From Streptomyces sp. WAC 04229 (GTDB taxonomy: Bacteria; Actinomycetota; Actinomycetes; Streptomycetales; Streptomycetaceae): a stretch of DNA of 64,000 bases. Positions 25,237 through 34,763 of the stretch are shown one piece after another. Below the pieces are notes generated by a model. The model had not been told where the DNA came from and made no database searches. It was given only the letters and a program-made list of their open reading frames with translations. The DNA lies in assembly GCF_003947455.1 (NCBI RefSeq), contig NZ_QHJH01000011.1:29580-93579 (forward strand), given 5' to 3'. Both the position numbers and the translations under genes were made by a program. Positions within the stretch are counted from its first letter, which is position 1. The number at the start of each line of letters is the position of its first letter.

Positions 25237-26382
25237 TCAGCGCGTGCCGACCGCCGCCCGCACGGCCCGGCGGGCCATCTGGCAGTCGTCGTGCAGCCGG
25301 CGCAGCAGCAGCCGCTGCTCCTCGCCGGTCGGCGTGGCGCCGGGGTGGGCCGGCGTGGCCGAGGGGGCCGGGGCCGCGTCGTGCATCGAACGCTGCACGG
25401 CCGTCTCGTAGGTGCGGATCTCCCTGGTCAGCACGAGCATCAGGTTCACCAGGAAGGCGTCGCGCGCCGCGGTGCCCGTCGACTGGGCGATCTGGCTGAT
25501 CTGACGGCGGGCCACCGGGGCGTCGCCCAGGACCGCCCACAGTGTCGCCAGGTCGTAGCCGGGCAGGTACCAGCCGGCGTGTTCCCAGTCCACCAGGACC
25601 GGACCGGCCGGCGACATGAGGACGTTGGACAGCAGCGCGTCACCGTGGCAGAACTGCCCCATGCCCTGGCGTCCGCTCGCGTGGGCGATGCCGTGCAGCA
25701 GCTTCTGCAGGTCGCCCAGGTCCCGGTCGGTGAGCAGCCCCAGCTCGTGGTACCGGGAGATGCGGGCCGCGTAGTCCAGCGGGGCGTCGAACGCCCCGGC
25801 CGGCGGCCGCCAGGCGTTCAGCCGGCAGATCGCGCCCAGCGCCGCCCTGATGTCCGCGCGCGGCGGGGCCTCCACGGGGTGCCGCTGCAGCGCGGCCACC
25901 CGTCCCGGCATCCGCTCGATGACCAGCGTGCCGTTGTCCGGATCCGCCGCGATCAGCCTCGGCACCCGCACCGGAGGGCGCTGCCGGACGAACGAGCGGT
26001 ATGCCCCTATTTCGTGCCGGATCCGCTCCGACCACACCGGCGAGTGGTCCAGTAAGCACTTGGCGACCGCCGTGCTGCGCCCGGTCGTCCCGACCAGGAG
26101 CACGGAGCGCCCGCTGCGGCGCAGGACCTGCACGGGGGAGAACTCCGGGCAGATGCGGTGCACGGAGGCGATCGCCGTGCGCAGTTGGGCCCCCTGGGGG
26201 CCGGACAGGTCGATTCTTCCGCTGAGCGGCTGCGTGCCGGGCCCCGCGCCGCGCCGCGCCCTGCCCGCCCCGAGCACCGGGGCCGCCGGACGCGCGGGGG
26301 CGAGATAGGGGCCGCCGCCCGCCGCCGGGCGGGGGTGCAGCGAGCGCTGCGGGGCGGACACGGAGGACGATGCTGCGTACAT
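25237..26382 (-). CDS. Aminoglycoside phosphotransferase-family kinase with a TTA codon
   Basis: 381 residues. The APH/choline-kinase fold shows in the Lys of [12 protein letters not shown], the Brenner motif [13 protein letters not shown] and the metal motif [18 protein letters not shown]. The first 60 residues are a Pro/Arg-rich extension. The family phosphorylates many small molecules, so antibiotic resistance is not implied. The leucine codon at 26055-26053 (in KCLLD) is TTA, read only by the bldA tRNA, so translation should be development-dependent. Divergent from the NsdA-like gene. Confidence 0.88.
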   Translation of the reverse strand: MYAASSSVSAPQRSLHPRPAAGGGPYLAPARPAAPVLGAGRARRGAGPGTQPLSGRIDLSGPQGAQLRTAIASVHRICPEFSPVQVLRRSGRSVLLVGTTGRSTAVAKCLLDHSPVWSERIRHEIGAYRSFVRQRPPVRVPRLIAADPDNGTLVIERMPGRVAALQRHPVEAPPRADIRAALGAICRLNAWRPPAGAFDAPLDYAARISRYHELGLLTDRDLGDLQKLLHGIAHASGRQGMGQFCHGDALLSNVLMSPAGPVLVDWEHAGWYLPGYDLATLWAVLGDAPVARRQISQIAQSTGTAARDAFLVNLMLVLTREIRTYETAVQRSMHDAAPAPSATPAHPGATPTGEEQRLLLRRLHDDCQMARRAVRAAVGTR

Positions 26383-26672
26383 GGGCGAGACAGATCCCTT
26401 CGTGTGCCTGCTGTGCCTGCCTGAAGACCGGTGCCCGTCCGCGGGGTGCCGGAGGAGCGCGTCTTCCGTAAGCCGTCGCGCCGCCCGACCGGCCGCCCGG
26501 GGTCACCCTGGGGAGTAACTCCACGGCAACCGGGTCGGGGTGGCGCATTCCTACCTGACACCCGGCCGCCCCTGGCACACCATCTGGCGCACCCTGGCGA
26601 ACGGTGGCGAATAGTCGCCCGGCAACCCGCACCGGGCTACTGTCAACTCAGCCGAGAACCTGGGGGCTTGAC

Positions 26673-28181
26673 GTGAGCGGAGAACCCAACACCCGTCTGT
26701 CGGACCTGTTCGGCCTGGCCGGCTGGTCCAAGGGCGAGCTCGCGAGGCTGGTCAACCGGCAGGCGGCGGCCATGGGCCACCCCCAGCTGGCGACCGACAC
26801 CTCGCGGGTGCGGCGGTGGATCGACATGGGAGAGATCCCGCGCGATCCGGTGCCGCGGGTGCTGGCGGTTCTGTTCACCGAGCGACTCGGCCGTGTCGTG
26901 ACCATCGAGGACCTCGGTCTGGTCCGGCACGGGCGCGCGGGGAAACGGCAGGGCGGCGGGAGCGAGGAACATCCCGACGGAGTGCCGTGGGCGCCCGAGC
27001 GGACTGCGGCGGTCCTCACCGAATTCACGGGAATGGACCTCATGCTCAACCGACGCGGCTTGGTGGGCGCGGGCGCCGCGCTCGCCGCGGGCTCCGCACT
27101 CAGCAGCGCCATGCACGACTGGCTGCACACCGACCCGGCCCTCGCGGCCGACGCCCCCGACCTCCGCCAACCCCTGCACGCCGACCCCGCCGGGTTCGAC
27201 CGCTACGAGGCCGCCCCCATCGGGTCGCAGGAAGTGGAGGAACTGGAGCGCTCGGTCGAGGTGTTCCGCGCCTGGGACGCCGCCCGTGGCGGCGGGCTCC
27301 AGCGCAAGGCCGTGGTGGGCCAGCTCAACGAGGTGGGCGGCATGCTCGCCTACCACCACCCACCCCATCTGCAGCGGCGCCTGTGGGGCGTCGCCGCCAA
27401 CCTCGCCGTCCTCGCGGGCTGGATGTCGCACGACGTCGGCCTGGAACCCACGGCCCAGAAGTACTTCGTCATCGCCGCCCACGCCGCACGTGAAGGCGGC
27501 GACCGGCCCCGGGCCGGGGAGGCGCTCTCCCGGGCCGCCCGCCAGATGGTGCACCTGGGCCGGCCCGACGACGCGCTCGACCTGATGAAGCTCGCCGAGT
27601 CCGGCTCCGGCGACCAGGTGCTGCCGCGCACCCAGGCCATGCTCTGCACCATCGAGGCGTGGGCACAGGCGTCCATGGGCAAGGGCCAGGCCATGCGCCG
27701 CACCCTCGGGCGGGCCGAGGACCTCTTCGTCTCCGACAAGGCCGACGTGCCGCCGCCGGACTGGATGCAGACGTTCAAGGAAGAGGACCTGTACGGCATG
27801 CAGGCCCTCGCCTACCGGACGCTCGCCGACTTCGAGCCGGGGGCGGCCGCGCACGCCCAGCACTACGCGGAGAAGGCGCTGGCCCTGAGGATCGACGGCC
27901 GGCAGCGGTCGAAGATCTTCGACTACCTGTCCATGGCCTCCGCCTGCTTCATCGCCGACGACCCCGAACAGGCGGACCGGTACGCGCGCCTGGCCCTGGT
28001 GTCGATGGGCTCCAACTCGTCCCAGCGGACCTGGGACCGACTGCGGCAGATGTACCGGCTCACCGCCGAGTACTCCGGGTACCCGAGGATCCAGGAACTG
28101 CGCGAGGAGATCGAACTGGCGCTGCCCAAGGGCAAGTCGGCCAGGGGGAAGGGGAAGGGCGGCGGCGTCGCGCCGGCGTAG
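26673..28181 (+). CDS. NsdA-like developmental regulator
   Basis: 502 residues from GTG 26673. The N-terminal SGEPNTRLSDLFGLAGWSKG and RVRRWIDMGEIPRDPVPRVL form a divergent helix-turn-helix; the rest is helical, with TPR-like pairs (MLAYHHPPHLQRRLWG, GEALSRAARQMVHLGRPDDA). From memory it matches the NsdA group, negative regulators of Streptomyces differentiation and antibiotic production. The neighbours differ from those I recall for nsdA, so it may be a paralogue. The Lys/Gly tail (GKSARGKGKGGG) is basic. Its 3' end converges on the PP2C-like gene. Confidence 0.8.
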   Translation: MSGEPNTRLSDLFGLAGWSKGELARLVNRQAAAMGHPQLATDTSRVRRWIDMGEIPRDPVPRVLAVLFTERLGRVVTIEDLGLVRHGRAGKRQGGGSEEHPDGVPWAPERTAAVLTEFTGMDLMLNRRGLVGAGAALAAGSALSSAMHDWLHTDPALAADAPDLRQPLHADPAGFDRYEAAPIGSQEVEELERSVEVFRAWDAARGGGLQRKAVVGQLNEVGGMLAYHHPPHLQRRLWGVAANLAVLAGWMSHDVGLEPTAQKYFVIAAHAAREGGDRPRAGEALSRAARQMVHLGRPDDALDLMKLAESGSGDQVLPRTQAMLCTIEAWAQASMGKGQAMRRTLGRAEDLFVSDKADVPPPDWMQTFKEEDLYGMQALAYRTLADFEPGAAAHAQHYAEKALALRIDGRQRSKIFDYLSMASACFIADDPEQADRYARLALVSMGSNSSQRTWDRLRQMYRLTAEYSGYPRIQELREEIELALPKGKSARGKGKGGGVAPA

Positions 28182-28196
28182 GGGGTGACGCGTCGT

Positions 28197-29525
28197 TCAG
28201 GGTGTCACCCGGGCCACCAGCACACAGGCGTCGTCCGTCGGCGCCGGGCGCGCGGCGGGTTCACCGGCCGCGATCCGTACGCCGTCCCGCGCCGAGCCCG
28301 GCCCGGTCAGCCGGGGGGCCAGGGAGAGGAGGTGTGCGACGGCCGCGGGCTCCGTCGCGCCGGTGTGCAGGAGCAGCAGGTCGCCCGGCTCGAGGGTCAC
28401 CTCGCCCTGTCCGGTCAGCGCACGTCCCGCTCCCGCGCGGAACAGCAGCGGCGGGACCGGGTGCCCGGCCCCGGCCCAGTTCAGGGAGCGGGTGCGAGGC
28501 GCGTAGCCGCAGTACACGGCGGAGCGGACGGGGGGCAGGGCGGTGGCTTCGAGTAACCCGGCCAGCCGGTCGGGGAGTCGCCCGGGGCGGGTCCCCGCCA
28601 GGGCCAGGCCCCGCAGGGCGCCGATCAGCATCACCGCGCCCTGCGCCCCGTCGGTGTCCACGCCGGGGAGGTCGCCGGCGGCGAAGAGGGTCTCGTCGCC
28701 GGTGAGCGGACACGCGTCGTACCAGGCGCTGTGCCGGGGCGCGGGGTCCGACGAGGGCAGGTACCCGGCGGCCAGGTCGAGGCCCGGCCGTCCCTGGTGC
28801 GGGAACCGCAGGAGGCCGTGCCAGGGCGCGGATGCGGCCTCCCGCGGTTCGACCGCGGCCCGTGACCCGGTGTCCGCGGGCAGCGGGCGGTGACGGAGCG
28901 AGTCACGGGTCTCGCTCACCGCCCGCTGGCTGCGGCGCAGTTCGCTGACGTCCCGCAGCACCGCCCACATCGAGGCGGTGCTGCCGTCGGCGTCGAGCAC
29001 GGGCTCGCCCATCATGTGCACGGTGCGCACGGTGTCGTCGGGGCGCACGACGCGGAACTCGCCGTCGATGGGCCGGCCGTCGACGAGACAGTCCGTGACC
29101 ATCGCGGTCAGCTTCGGGCGGTCCTCGGTGAGGACCAGGGACGGGAGTTCGTCGAGGCTGAGCGGGGTGGAGGCGGGGTCGCGGCCGAGGATCTGGAACA
29201 GTTCCCCGGACCAGTCGGCCTCGTCCGTGAGCAGGTTCCACTCCGCGCTGCCGACCCGGCTGAGCAGCGAACCGGGCCGTGGCGCGGGCGCCGGGCCGTC
29301 GCGGAGCTGCGCCAAGTGCGCGTCGAGGTCGGTGAGTTGGTGCAGCGCCAGGTCGTACAGCGCGCGCTGCCACCGTCCCCGGGGGTCCGCCGCCTCGCCC
29401 TGGCTGTCCCGCCGCACCGCGTCCACGTCGCCCCGCAGCCGCCGCGCCTGCGATATGAGCGACTCGACCGAGCCGCGTCCCGGCGGCTGGGCGGCGGGGT
29501 GGTCCGCGGAGAGATGGGGCGACAT
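28197..29525 (-). CDS. PAS/PP2C (SpoIIE-type) phosphatase-like protein with a TTA codon, degenerate active site
   Basis: 442 residues from ATG 29525. A PAS domain (about 95-215: GSAEWNLLTDEADWSGELFQIL ... MWAVLRDVSELRRS) precedes a SpoIIE-like domain. Metal-binding motifs are altered: GGDWYD reads HSAWYD, GDVxGHG reads GDLPGVD, and YTDGxxE reads HTGATE, while the final DD is kept (PTDDACVL). Phosphatase activity is doubtful. The leucine codon 28556-28554 (in AGLLEAT) is TTA, so bldA is needed. Classic members dephosphorylate anti-anti-sigma factors. Confidence 0.8.
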   Translation of the reverse strand: MSPHLSADHPAAQPPGRGSVESLISQARRLRGDVDAVRRDSQGEAADPRGRWQRALYDLALHQLTDLDAHLAQLRDGPAPAPRPGSLLSRVGSAEWNLLTDEADWSGELFQILGRDPASTPLSLDELPSLVLTEDRPKLTAMVTDCLVDGRPIDGEFRVVRPDDTVRTVHMMGEPVLDADGSTASMWAVLRDVSELRRSQRAVSETRDSLRHRPLPADTGSRAAVEPREAASAPWHGLLRFPHQGRPGLDLAAGYLPSSDPAPRHSAWYDACPLTGDETLFAAGDLPGVDTDGAQGAVMLIGALRGLALAGTRPGRLPDRLAGLLEATALPPVRSAVYCGYAPRTRSLNWAGAGHPVPPLLFRAGAGRALTGQGEVTLEPGDLLLLHTGATEPAAVAHLLSLAPRLTGPGSARDGVRIAAGEPAARPAPTDDACVLVARVTP

Positions 29526-29796
29526 GACGCACTCCGATGTGCAGACGGTACGACCAGGGTGAACCGGGGCCGGCGGAAGGACCGTTACGACTGTTGCACA
29601 GCCCGCGACGACTCGTAAGGGATTCGGCAACACACGATACGGTGGTGCTTCCGGCATATGCCAGCGTCTTGACGGAGTGGCGTGGGTACGTGGACTGCGT
29701 AAGTGCGGCGCAGCTCAAGTCGTAGGGCTTCTACGGGACTTGGCGGGTGTCGCAGCCCGGAGGCTTCGTCGCCCTGGTGTTCGGTGGACCCTTGTT

Positions 29797-30816
29797 CTAT
29801 GCCGGGTCGTGAAGGGGCGGCCGCGGCGCCAGTTCGACCGGCGTGCGCTCACCCGTCTCCAGCGCCCGCACCCCGGCCTCGGCGACCGCGGAGGCGGCGT
29901 ACCCGTCCCAGGCGCCCGGACCGGTGACCCGGCCGCGGCGGGTGGCGTCCACCCAGGTCTGGACCTGGCGGTCGTAGGCGTCGGAGAACCGCACGAGGTA
30001 GTCCTGCGGCACCTCCTCCCGGGCGCCGCCCGCCGCCGTCACCAGCATGCCGTGCGCCTCGCCGATCCGGGCGCTGCCTGCCTCGCAGACGGCCTCGCAG
30101 CGCACCTCGTAGCCGAAGCCGCAGTTGACGAAGACCTCCACGTCCACGAGCGCGCCGCCCTCGGTCTCGAACAGCACCAGCTGCGGATCGAGCAGGCCCT
30201 CGGGCGCCCCCGCCGACGGCCGCGGCCGGAGCACGGTCACCGCGCCGAGCTCCTGTCCCAGCAGCCAGCGAGCGGCGTCGATCTCGTGCGAGACGGAGCT
30301 GTTGACCAGCATCGCCGAGGTGAAGTGCGGCGGCGAGGAGACGTTGCGGTGGACGCAGTGCAGCATCAGGGGCCGGCCCAGCCGCCCGCCGTCCAGCAAC
30401 GACTTCAGCTGCCGGTACTCGGTGTCGTACCGGCGCATGAACCCGACCTGCGTCAGCCGCCTGCCGAGCCGCGCCTCCGCCTCCACCACGCGCAGCGCGC
30501 CCGCGGAGTCCGGCACCATCGGCTTCTCGCACAGCACCGGCAGCCCTCGCTCGAACGCGGCCAGCAGGGCCTCCTCGTGCGCCTCGCCGGGCGAGGCGAT
30601 CAGGACCGCGCGGACGCCCGGTGCGTCGAGCGCGGCGACGGGGTCCGTGTGCACAAAGACCCCGTCGATGCCGCCCACGGCCTCCTTCGCCCGTTCCGCG
30701 TCGGGGTCCGCGACGGCGGCGACCCTGGCGCCGCTCACCACCGCGTCGAGGCGCCGTACGTGGTCGGCGCCCATGTGCCCCGCGCCCAGGACCGCCACAC
30801 CCAGAAGATCGCTCAC
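29797..30816 (-). CDS. Gfo/Idh/MocA-family oxidoreductase
   Basis: 339 residues from GTG 30816 (GTG 30849 also in frame). The Rossmann motif [18 protein letters not shown] binds NAD(P); the family EKP motif is present (VLCEKPMV) and the C-terminal domain has [11 protein letters not shown] with the catalytic-type His/Asp. It resembles inositol 2-dehydrogenases and related sugar dehydrogenases. No sugar transport genes flank it. Confidence 0.9.
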   Translation of the reverse strand: MSDLLGVAVLGAGHMGADHVRRLDAVVSGARVAAVADPDAERAKEAVGGIDGVFVHTDPVAALDAPGVRAVLIASPGEAHEEALLAAFERGLPVLCEKPMVPDSAGALRVVEAEARLGRRLTQVGFMRRYDTEYRQLKSLLDGGRLGRPLMLHCVHRNVSSPPHFTSAMLVNSSVSHEIDAARWLLGQELGAVTVLRPRPSAGAPEGLLDPQLVLFETEGGALVDVEVFVNCGFGYEVRCEAVCEAGSARIGEAHGMLVTAAGGAREEVPQDYLVRFSDAYDRQVQTWVDATRRGRVTGPGAWDGYAASAVAEAGVRALETGERTPVELAPRPPLHDPA

Positions 30817-30940
30817 GCTCCGCCGGCTCCTTCCCCGTCCGCCGCGCACCCGCGGGCGGCGGGCGCGTGTACGGCGAACAGGGTTTCATGGCCGTCACCG
30901 TCGTCAAGAGGGGACGGCCCGCGAGGCGCGAGCGCCGGCG

Positions 30941-32035
30941 TCAGTAGCGCAGCACCCCCGCGATGCCGTCCGCGTCCGCGAGCGCGCCGTCCGGCACGAA
31001 GCGGACGTCGGCACCGGTCTCCAGGCACTGCTCCACGATCTCGTCCACGATGTCCTCGCGGGCGTCGAGGTCCCCGTCGAACGCCGGGAGCAGGTGCTCC
31101 CCGTCGTCGCGCATCGTGACCTTGAAGTTCTCCTCGACGGCGAGCAGCCGGACCCGGCCGCTGTGGGCGCTCTCCCACAGCTCGTCGACCCCGGCCGCGA
31201 AGTCCTTGCGCCCGCGGGCCGCGTCCAGCTCCCTGGCCACCGCGGCCACGGACCCCTTCGCCTCGTCGTCGAGCACCTGCCGCACGGCCTGCCACACGGC
31301 CTCGGGCGTGCCGTGCGCGAGGCCGCCGTGCGGGACCAGCACCGCGCCCGCGGCGAGGGTGCCCGCCTCGTCGAACAGGGACAGCGCGGGCTCGGGGCCG
31401 GTGACGTACAGCGGCCGGGGATGGGTCCGCAGGATCCTGCCCATCGCGGTGTCGGCGTCCCGCAGGAACCGGCGGGTGCCCTCGTCGCGGAAGGTGCTCG
31501 GCGCGTCGCCGATCCGCTCCTGGCGCTCGGGGTCGAAGTCCTCGGCGGGCCGGTCGAACGGGAAGCCGCCGAGGTGTTCCTCGACGACCCGGTCCGCGCC
31601 GCCGCTCCACAGCTTGACGCGGTCGGCGGCGACCGACAGTACCCAGAACGGCCGCTCGGCGGCCTGCGCGGCGACGAGGTTGCGGGTCAGGAAGGTGTCC
31701 GAGAGGACCACGCGCTCGGGCACGGAACGGGCCAGCGTCCAGACCTGGTGCTCCCCCGGAGCGGCGAAGATCGCCAAGCCGTCCTCGGCGTAGGTCAGAT
31801 CGACCTCGGCGAGCGCCCGGTCGAGCTCCCGGGAGACGTCGGTACGGCGCTCGCGGGTGACCGCGGGATCGTCCTCCAGCTGTTTCTTGGCCGCGGCGAC
31901 CACGTTGCGCAGCCGGACCCGGTCCTGGGCGTTGTCCGGTTCGCGGCGGTGGGTCGGCGTCAGCACGGACACGGCCGGATACGGGCGGGGGCGCCGCAGC
32001 TCGGCGAGGGTGGCGGGACTCAGATCGTGCTCCAT
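30941..32035 (-). CDS. baeRF3-like (bacterial archaeo-eukaryotic release factor) protein
   Basis: 364 residues. The N-terminal part (PYPAVSVLTPTHRREPDNAQ, KKQLEDD) and the central RF1/Pelota-like domain (FWVLSVAADRVKLWSGG) match the baeRF family. The C-terminal acidic domain ends in FVPDGALADADGIAGVLRY. These proteins share the fold of eRF1 domains and are proposed to act on ribosomes under stress; experimental evidence is thin. No peptide-release GGQ motif is visible. Confidence 0.85.
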   Translation of the reverse strand: MEHDLSPATLAELRRPRPYPAVSVLTPTHRREPDNAQDRVRLRNVVAAAKKQLEDDPAVTRERRTDVSRELDRALAEVDLTYAEDGLAIFAAPGEHQVWTLARSVPERVVLSDTFLTRNLVAAQAAERPFWVLSVAADRVKLWSGGADRVVEEHLGGFPFDRPAEDFDPERQERIGDAPSTFRDEGTRRFLRDADTAMGRILRTHPRPLYVTGPEPALSLFDEAGTLAAGAVLVPHGGLAHGTPEAVWQAVRQVLDDEAKGSVAAVARELDAARGRKDFAAGVDELWESAHSGRVRLLAVEENFKVTMRDDGEHLLPAFDGDLDAREDIVDEIVEQCLETGADVRFVPDGALADADGIAGVLRY

Positions 32036-32114
32036 GTCAGCACGATAGGACCGTTGGACGGATAGGGCATATCGATCACATCGGACAGTCGGGGTGGCCG
32101 GCGCGGCCGGGCGC

Positions 32115-33725
32115 TCAGCCGGTCTCGCCCTCGCCGTTCTCCGGTCCGCAGGAGCTGCCGTCGGGCGGCAGGGAACCGTAGAGCAGGAAGTCGTCGACCT
32201 TGCGGTGCACGCACTCGGAGGACGCGTACCCGGTGTGTCCCTCGTCCCGGTTGTCGAGGACCACGGCCGGGGACCCCAGCCGCTCGGCGGTCTCCGTGGT
32301 CCACCGGTACGGCGTGGCCGGGTCGCCCCGGGTGCCGACGAGCAGCATCCTGCGGGTGTCGAGGTCCTTCACGTCGTCGCGGATGTAGTCGGTGCCCCGG
32401 GGGCGCCCGTAGCACATGAGCACCTGGGTGAGGCGGTACCGGCCGAAGACCGGCGAAGCCTCCTCGTACCGTGCGCGAAGCCGGTCCAGGGACCCGGTGA
32501 CCTCGGCGGCCGAGGGGCGGTCGGGGTCGTCGGCGCAGTTCACCGCCATCAGGGCGGCCGGGAGGTTGTCCATGGGGATGTCCTCCTCGTCCGTGAGACC
32601 GGCGCCCGCGGGCTCCCGGCCCGCCGCGGCCGACCCCGCACGGACGGGGAAGGTGACGCCGCCGGAGGAGAAGCCCTCCAGGCCCCGGGTGTCGCCGTCG
32701 TCCAGCAGCTGCGCCAGCGCCCGCTGCAGTGAGGGCCACAGCTCCCGGCTGTACAGCGCCTGACCTATGGCCCCCACCATGTCCTGGCCGGAGAAGGGCT
32801 CCCCGAAGGCCGACGGTACGGGATCGGCGTCGAGCGAGGCGACGAGCCGCTCGACCTGCTCCCGGGCGGCCCGGGCGTCCTGGCCGAACGGACAGGCGAT
32901 GTCCTCCACGCACCAGTCGAGGAAGTTCTCCAGCGCGGTCTGCTGACCCCGCGCGCCCGCCAGCCCCTGCTCGGCCAGCGGTTCGGTCAGTGTGTCCACG
33001 CCGTCCAGCACCATCCGGCCCACCTTGTCCGGGAACCGGGCGGCGTAGACCGCGCCCAGCCGGGTGCCGTAGGAGAAGCCCAGGTAGTTGAGCCGGCCGT
33101 CACCGAGGGCGCTGCGCATCACGTCCATGTCGCGGGCGGCGTCGACCGTGCCCATGTGGTGCAGCACGGGTCCGGAGTACTTCGCGCACTCGGCCGCCGC
33201 GTCCCGCAGCCGTCCGAGCACGTCCTCGGGGTCGGTGACCGACTCGTCCCCGCCCGTCGCCTCGATGATCTTCATGGTGGCCGGGCCGCAGGTCACGGGG
33301 GAGGACCGGCCTACGCCGCGGGGGTCGAAGGTGACCACGTCGTAGCCGTTGGTGAGATGCATGAAGTCCTTGCCGCCGAAGGAGAGTTCACTGACCCCCG
33401 AGCCGCCGGGACCGCCGAAGTTCAGCAGCACCGAGCCGCGTGACTCGCCGGTCGCCCGGAACCGGGCCAGCGCCAGGTCGAGGGTGTCGCCCTTCGGCCG
33501 GCCGTAGTCGAGGGGGACGGTGACCTTCCCGCACTGGAGATCCTTCGGCATCTCCATGCCCTCGCACGCCGACCAGGTGACCTTCTGGTCGTAGAACCGG
33601 GACAGATCCGGTCCGGTGTCCCGTTCTGCGGCCGCGGGCAGCCCCGCGCCCAGCAGGGACAGGCCGAGCGCCCCGCTGACCGCGCAGCGCCGGACCGAGG
33701 GCCGAGTCGACGGCTTGGCCTGCAT
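32115..33725 (-). CDS. Secreted tripeptidyl aminopeptidase-like alpha/beta hydrolase (TAP family)
   Basis: 536 residues from ATG 33725 behind GGGAGG. A Sec signal (CAVSGALGLSLLGAGLPAAA) is followed by the TAP-type hydrolase: VLLNFGGPGGSG oxyanion loop, FDPRGVGRSSPV, nucleophile LGFSYGTRLG, acid in LLVGTRGDPATPY and His in DEGHTGYASSECVHRKV. The C-terminal TAP domain contains paired cysteines. Members remove tripeptides from secreted proteins or peptides. Confidence 0.9.
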   Translation of the reverse strand: MQAKPSTRPSVRRCAVSGALGLSLLGAGLPAAAERDTGPDLSRFYDQKVTWSACEGMEMPKDLQCGKVTVPLDYGRPKGDTLDLALARFRATGESRGSVLLNFGGPGGSGVSELSFGGKDFMHLTNGYDVVTFDPRGVGRSSPVTCGPATMKIIEATGGDESVTDPEDVLGRLRDAAAECAKYSGPVLHHMGTVDAARDMDVMRSALGDGRLNYLGFSYGTRLGAVYAARFPDKVGRMVLDGVDTLTEPLAEQGLAGARGQQTALENFLDWCVEDIACPFGQDARAAREQVERLVASLDADPVPSAFGEPFSGQDMVGAIGQALYSRELWPSLQRALAQLLDDGDTRGLEGFSSGGVTFPVRAGSAAAGREPAGAGLTDEEDIPMDNLPAALMAVNCADDPDRPSAAEVTGSLDRLRARYEEASPVFGRYRLTQVLMCYGRPRGTDYIRDDVKDLDTRRMLLVGTRGDPATPYRWTTETAERLGSPAVVLDNRDEGHTGYASSECVHRKVDDFLLYGSLPPDGSSCGPENGEGETG

Positions 33726-33981
33726 CGATGCCTCCCGGGCGCCCTGTCGCGGACCCGTGGTCGGCGCCACTCGATCACCATAAGCGGGCCTCGCACCCGG
33801 CGCCTCCGGGCGCGGACGGCCGGCGGGGCCCCGCGCGGGCGCCCGACGGACGCCAGCGTTTGTTCGATGAACCGTCCACTCGATGGGGTGAAAGACCGAT
33901 TAGCCATAACTCGGATGGTGCGCCCGCGTTTTAACCGGTGCGGGCGACTGCCCGCGATGATGTCTGGAAGGCAGGGACCGC

Positions 33982-34689
33982 ATGAGAAGGGTTACCCGAA
34001 ACGGTGTGCTCGCCGTCGCCGCCTCCGGCGCGCTGGCGGTGACCATGCCGGCGTACGCGGCGTTCGCGTCCGACGGTGCCACCGCCGACGGCTCCTCGGC
34101 GGGTTCGCCGGGTCTGGTCTCCGGCAACACCGTGCAGCTCCCGGTGGACGTACCGGTCAACGTGTGCGGCAACACCGTGAACGTGGTGGGGCTCCTCAAC
34201 CCGGCCGCGGGCAACGGCTGCGCCAACACCGGGAAGGGCGGCGCGTCCCACGAGCCGGACGCGGCGCACAAGGGGACGGGCGCCGCCGGCACGTCGGGCG
34301 GCGCGCACGCCGAGGGAAGCGGAAAGGATTCACCGGGCGTGCTGTCCGGCAACGGCGTTCAGTTGCCGGTGCATCTCCCGGTCAATGTCACCGGCAACAG
34401 CGTCAATGTGGTCGGCATCGGCAACCCGGCCGTCGGCAACGAGTCGACGAACGGCTCCGACGACGACCCCGAGCCCCCGCCGCCGACCCCCGCCGAGCCC
34501 GAGCCGTCCGCGCCCGAGAAGGAGCGCGCCCGGCCGGAGCCGGTACCGCACGCCGCACCGCCGAGCGAGTCGGCGGCCCTCGCCCACACCGGGGCGGATC
34601 AGACCCTGCCCGTGCTAGCGGGCGGCGTGGCGCTCGTCCTCGGCGGCGCCGTCCTCTACCGGCGTTTCCGCCCGGGTGTCGAGAGCTGA
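33982..34689 (+). CDS. Long chaplin, wall-anchored, two chaplin domains
   Basis: 235 residues: signal peptide, two chaplin domains (about 45-85 and 118-155), a Pro/Glu spacer, and a sortase signal LAHTG followed by a membrane helix and RRFR. Sortase would join it to peptidoglycan, where chaplins form the hydrophobic amyloid layer of aerial hyphae. The first domain has the usual Cys pair (NVCGNTVNVVG, GNGCAN); the second has Thr and Glu instead (NVTGNSVNVVG, GNEST). The class corresponds to ChpA-C, but I cannot say which. Confidence 0.95.
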   Translation: MRRVTRNGVLAVAASGALAVTMPAYAAFASDGATADGSSAGSPGLVSGNTVQLPVDVPVNVCGNTVNVVGLLNPAAGNGCANTGKGGASHEPDAAHKGTGAAGTSGGAHAEGSGKDSPGVLSGNGVQLPVHLPVNVTGNSVNVVGIGNPAVGNESTNGSDDDPEPPPPTPAEPEPSAPEKERARPEPVPHAAPPSESAALAHTGADQTLPVLAGGVALVLGGAVLYRRFRPGVES

Positions 34690-34710
34690 CCGGGCCCGGT
34701 CGTACATTCC

Positions 34711-34740
34711 GGGGCGCCCTTCCGGCCGGAGGGGCGCCCC
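34711..34740. terminator. Bidirectional terminator between chaplin and deaminase genes
   Basis: A 30-base near-palindrome: 34711-34725 pairs with 34726-34740 over 15 bases with one mismatch. It sits between the convergent stop codons at 34689 and 34764. Confidence 0.75.
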
Positions 34741-34763
34741 GTCCGTTCACGCGGCCCGCGCGC

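Noticed and set aside
25237..26382. APH-like protein as an antibiotic resistance gene
   Set aside because: The fold is shared by many small-molecule kinases and the context is developmental, so resistance is not claimed.
29669..29689. GTCT-N14-GGGTAC on the plus strand in the PP2C/Gfo spacer
   Set aside because: It fits the SigB-type pattern but points at no plus-strand gene, only toward the 3' end of a minus-strand gene. Possibly antisense, but I have no support.
29537..29725. 62-codon plus-strand ORF in the PP2C/Gfo spacer
   Set aside because: Its end reads somewhat like protein (LPAYASVLTEWRGYVDCVSA), but the rest is Arg-rich noise and no family is recognisable.
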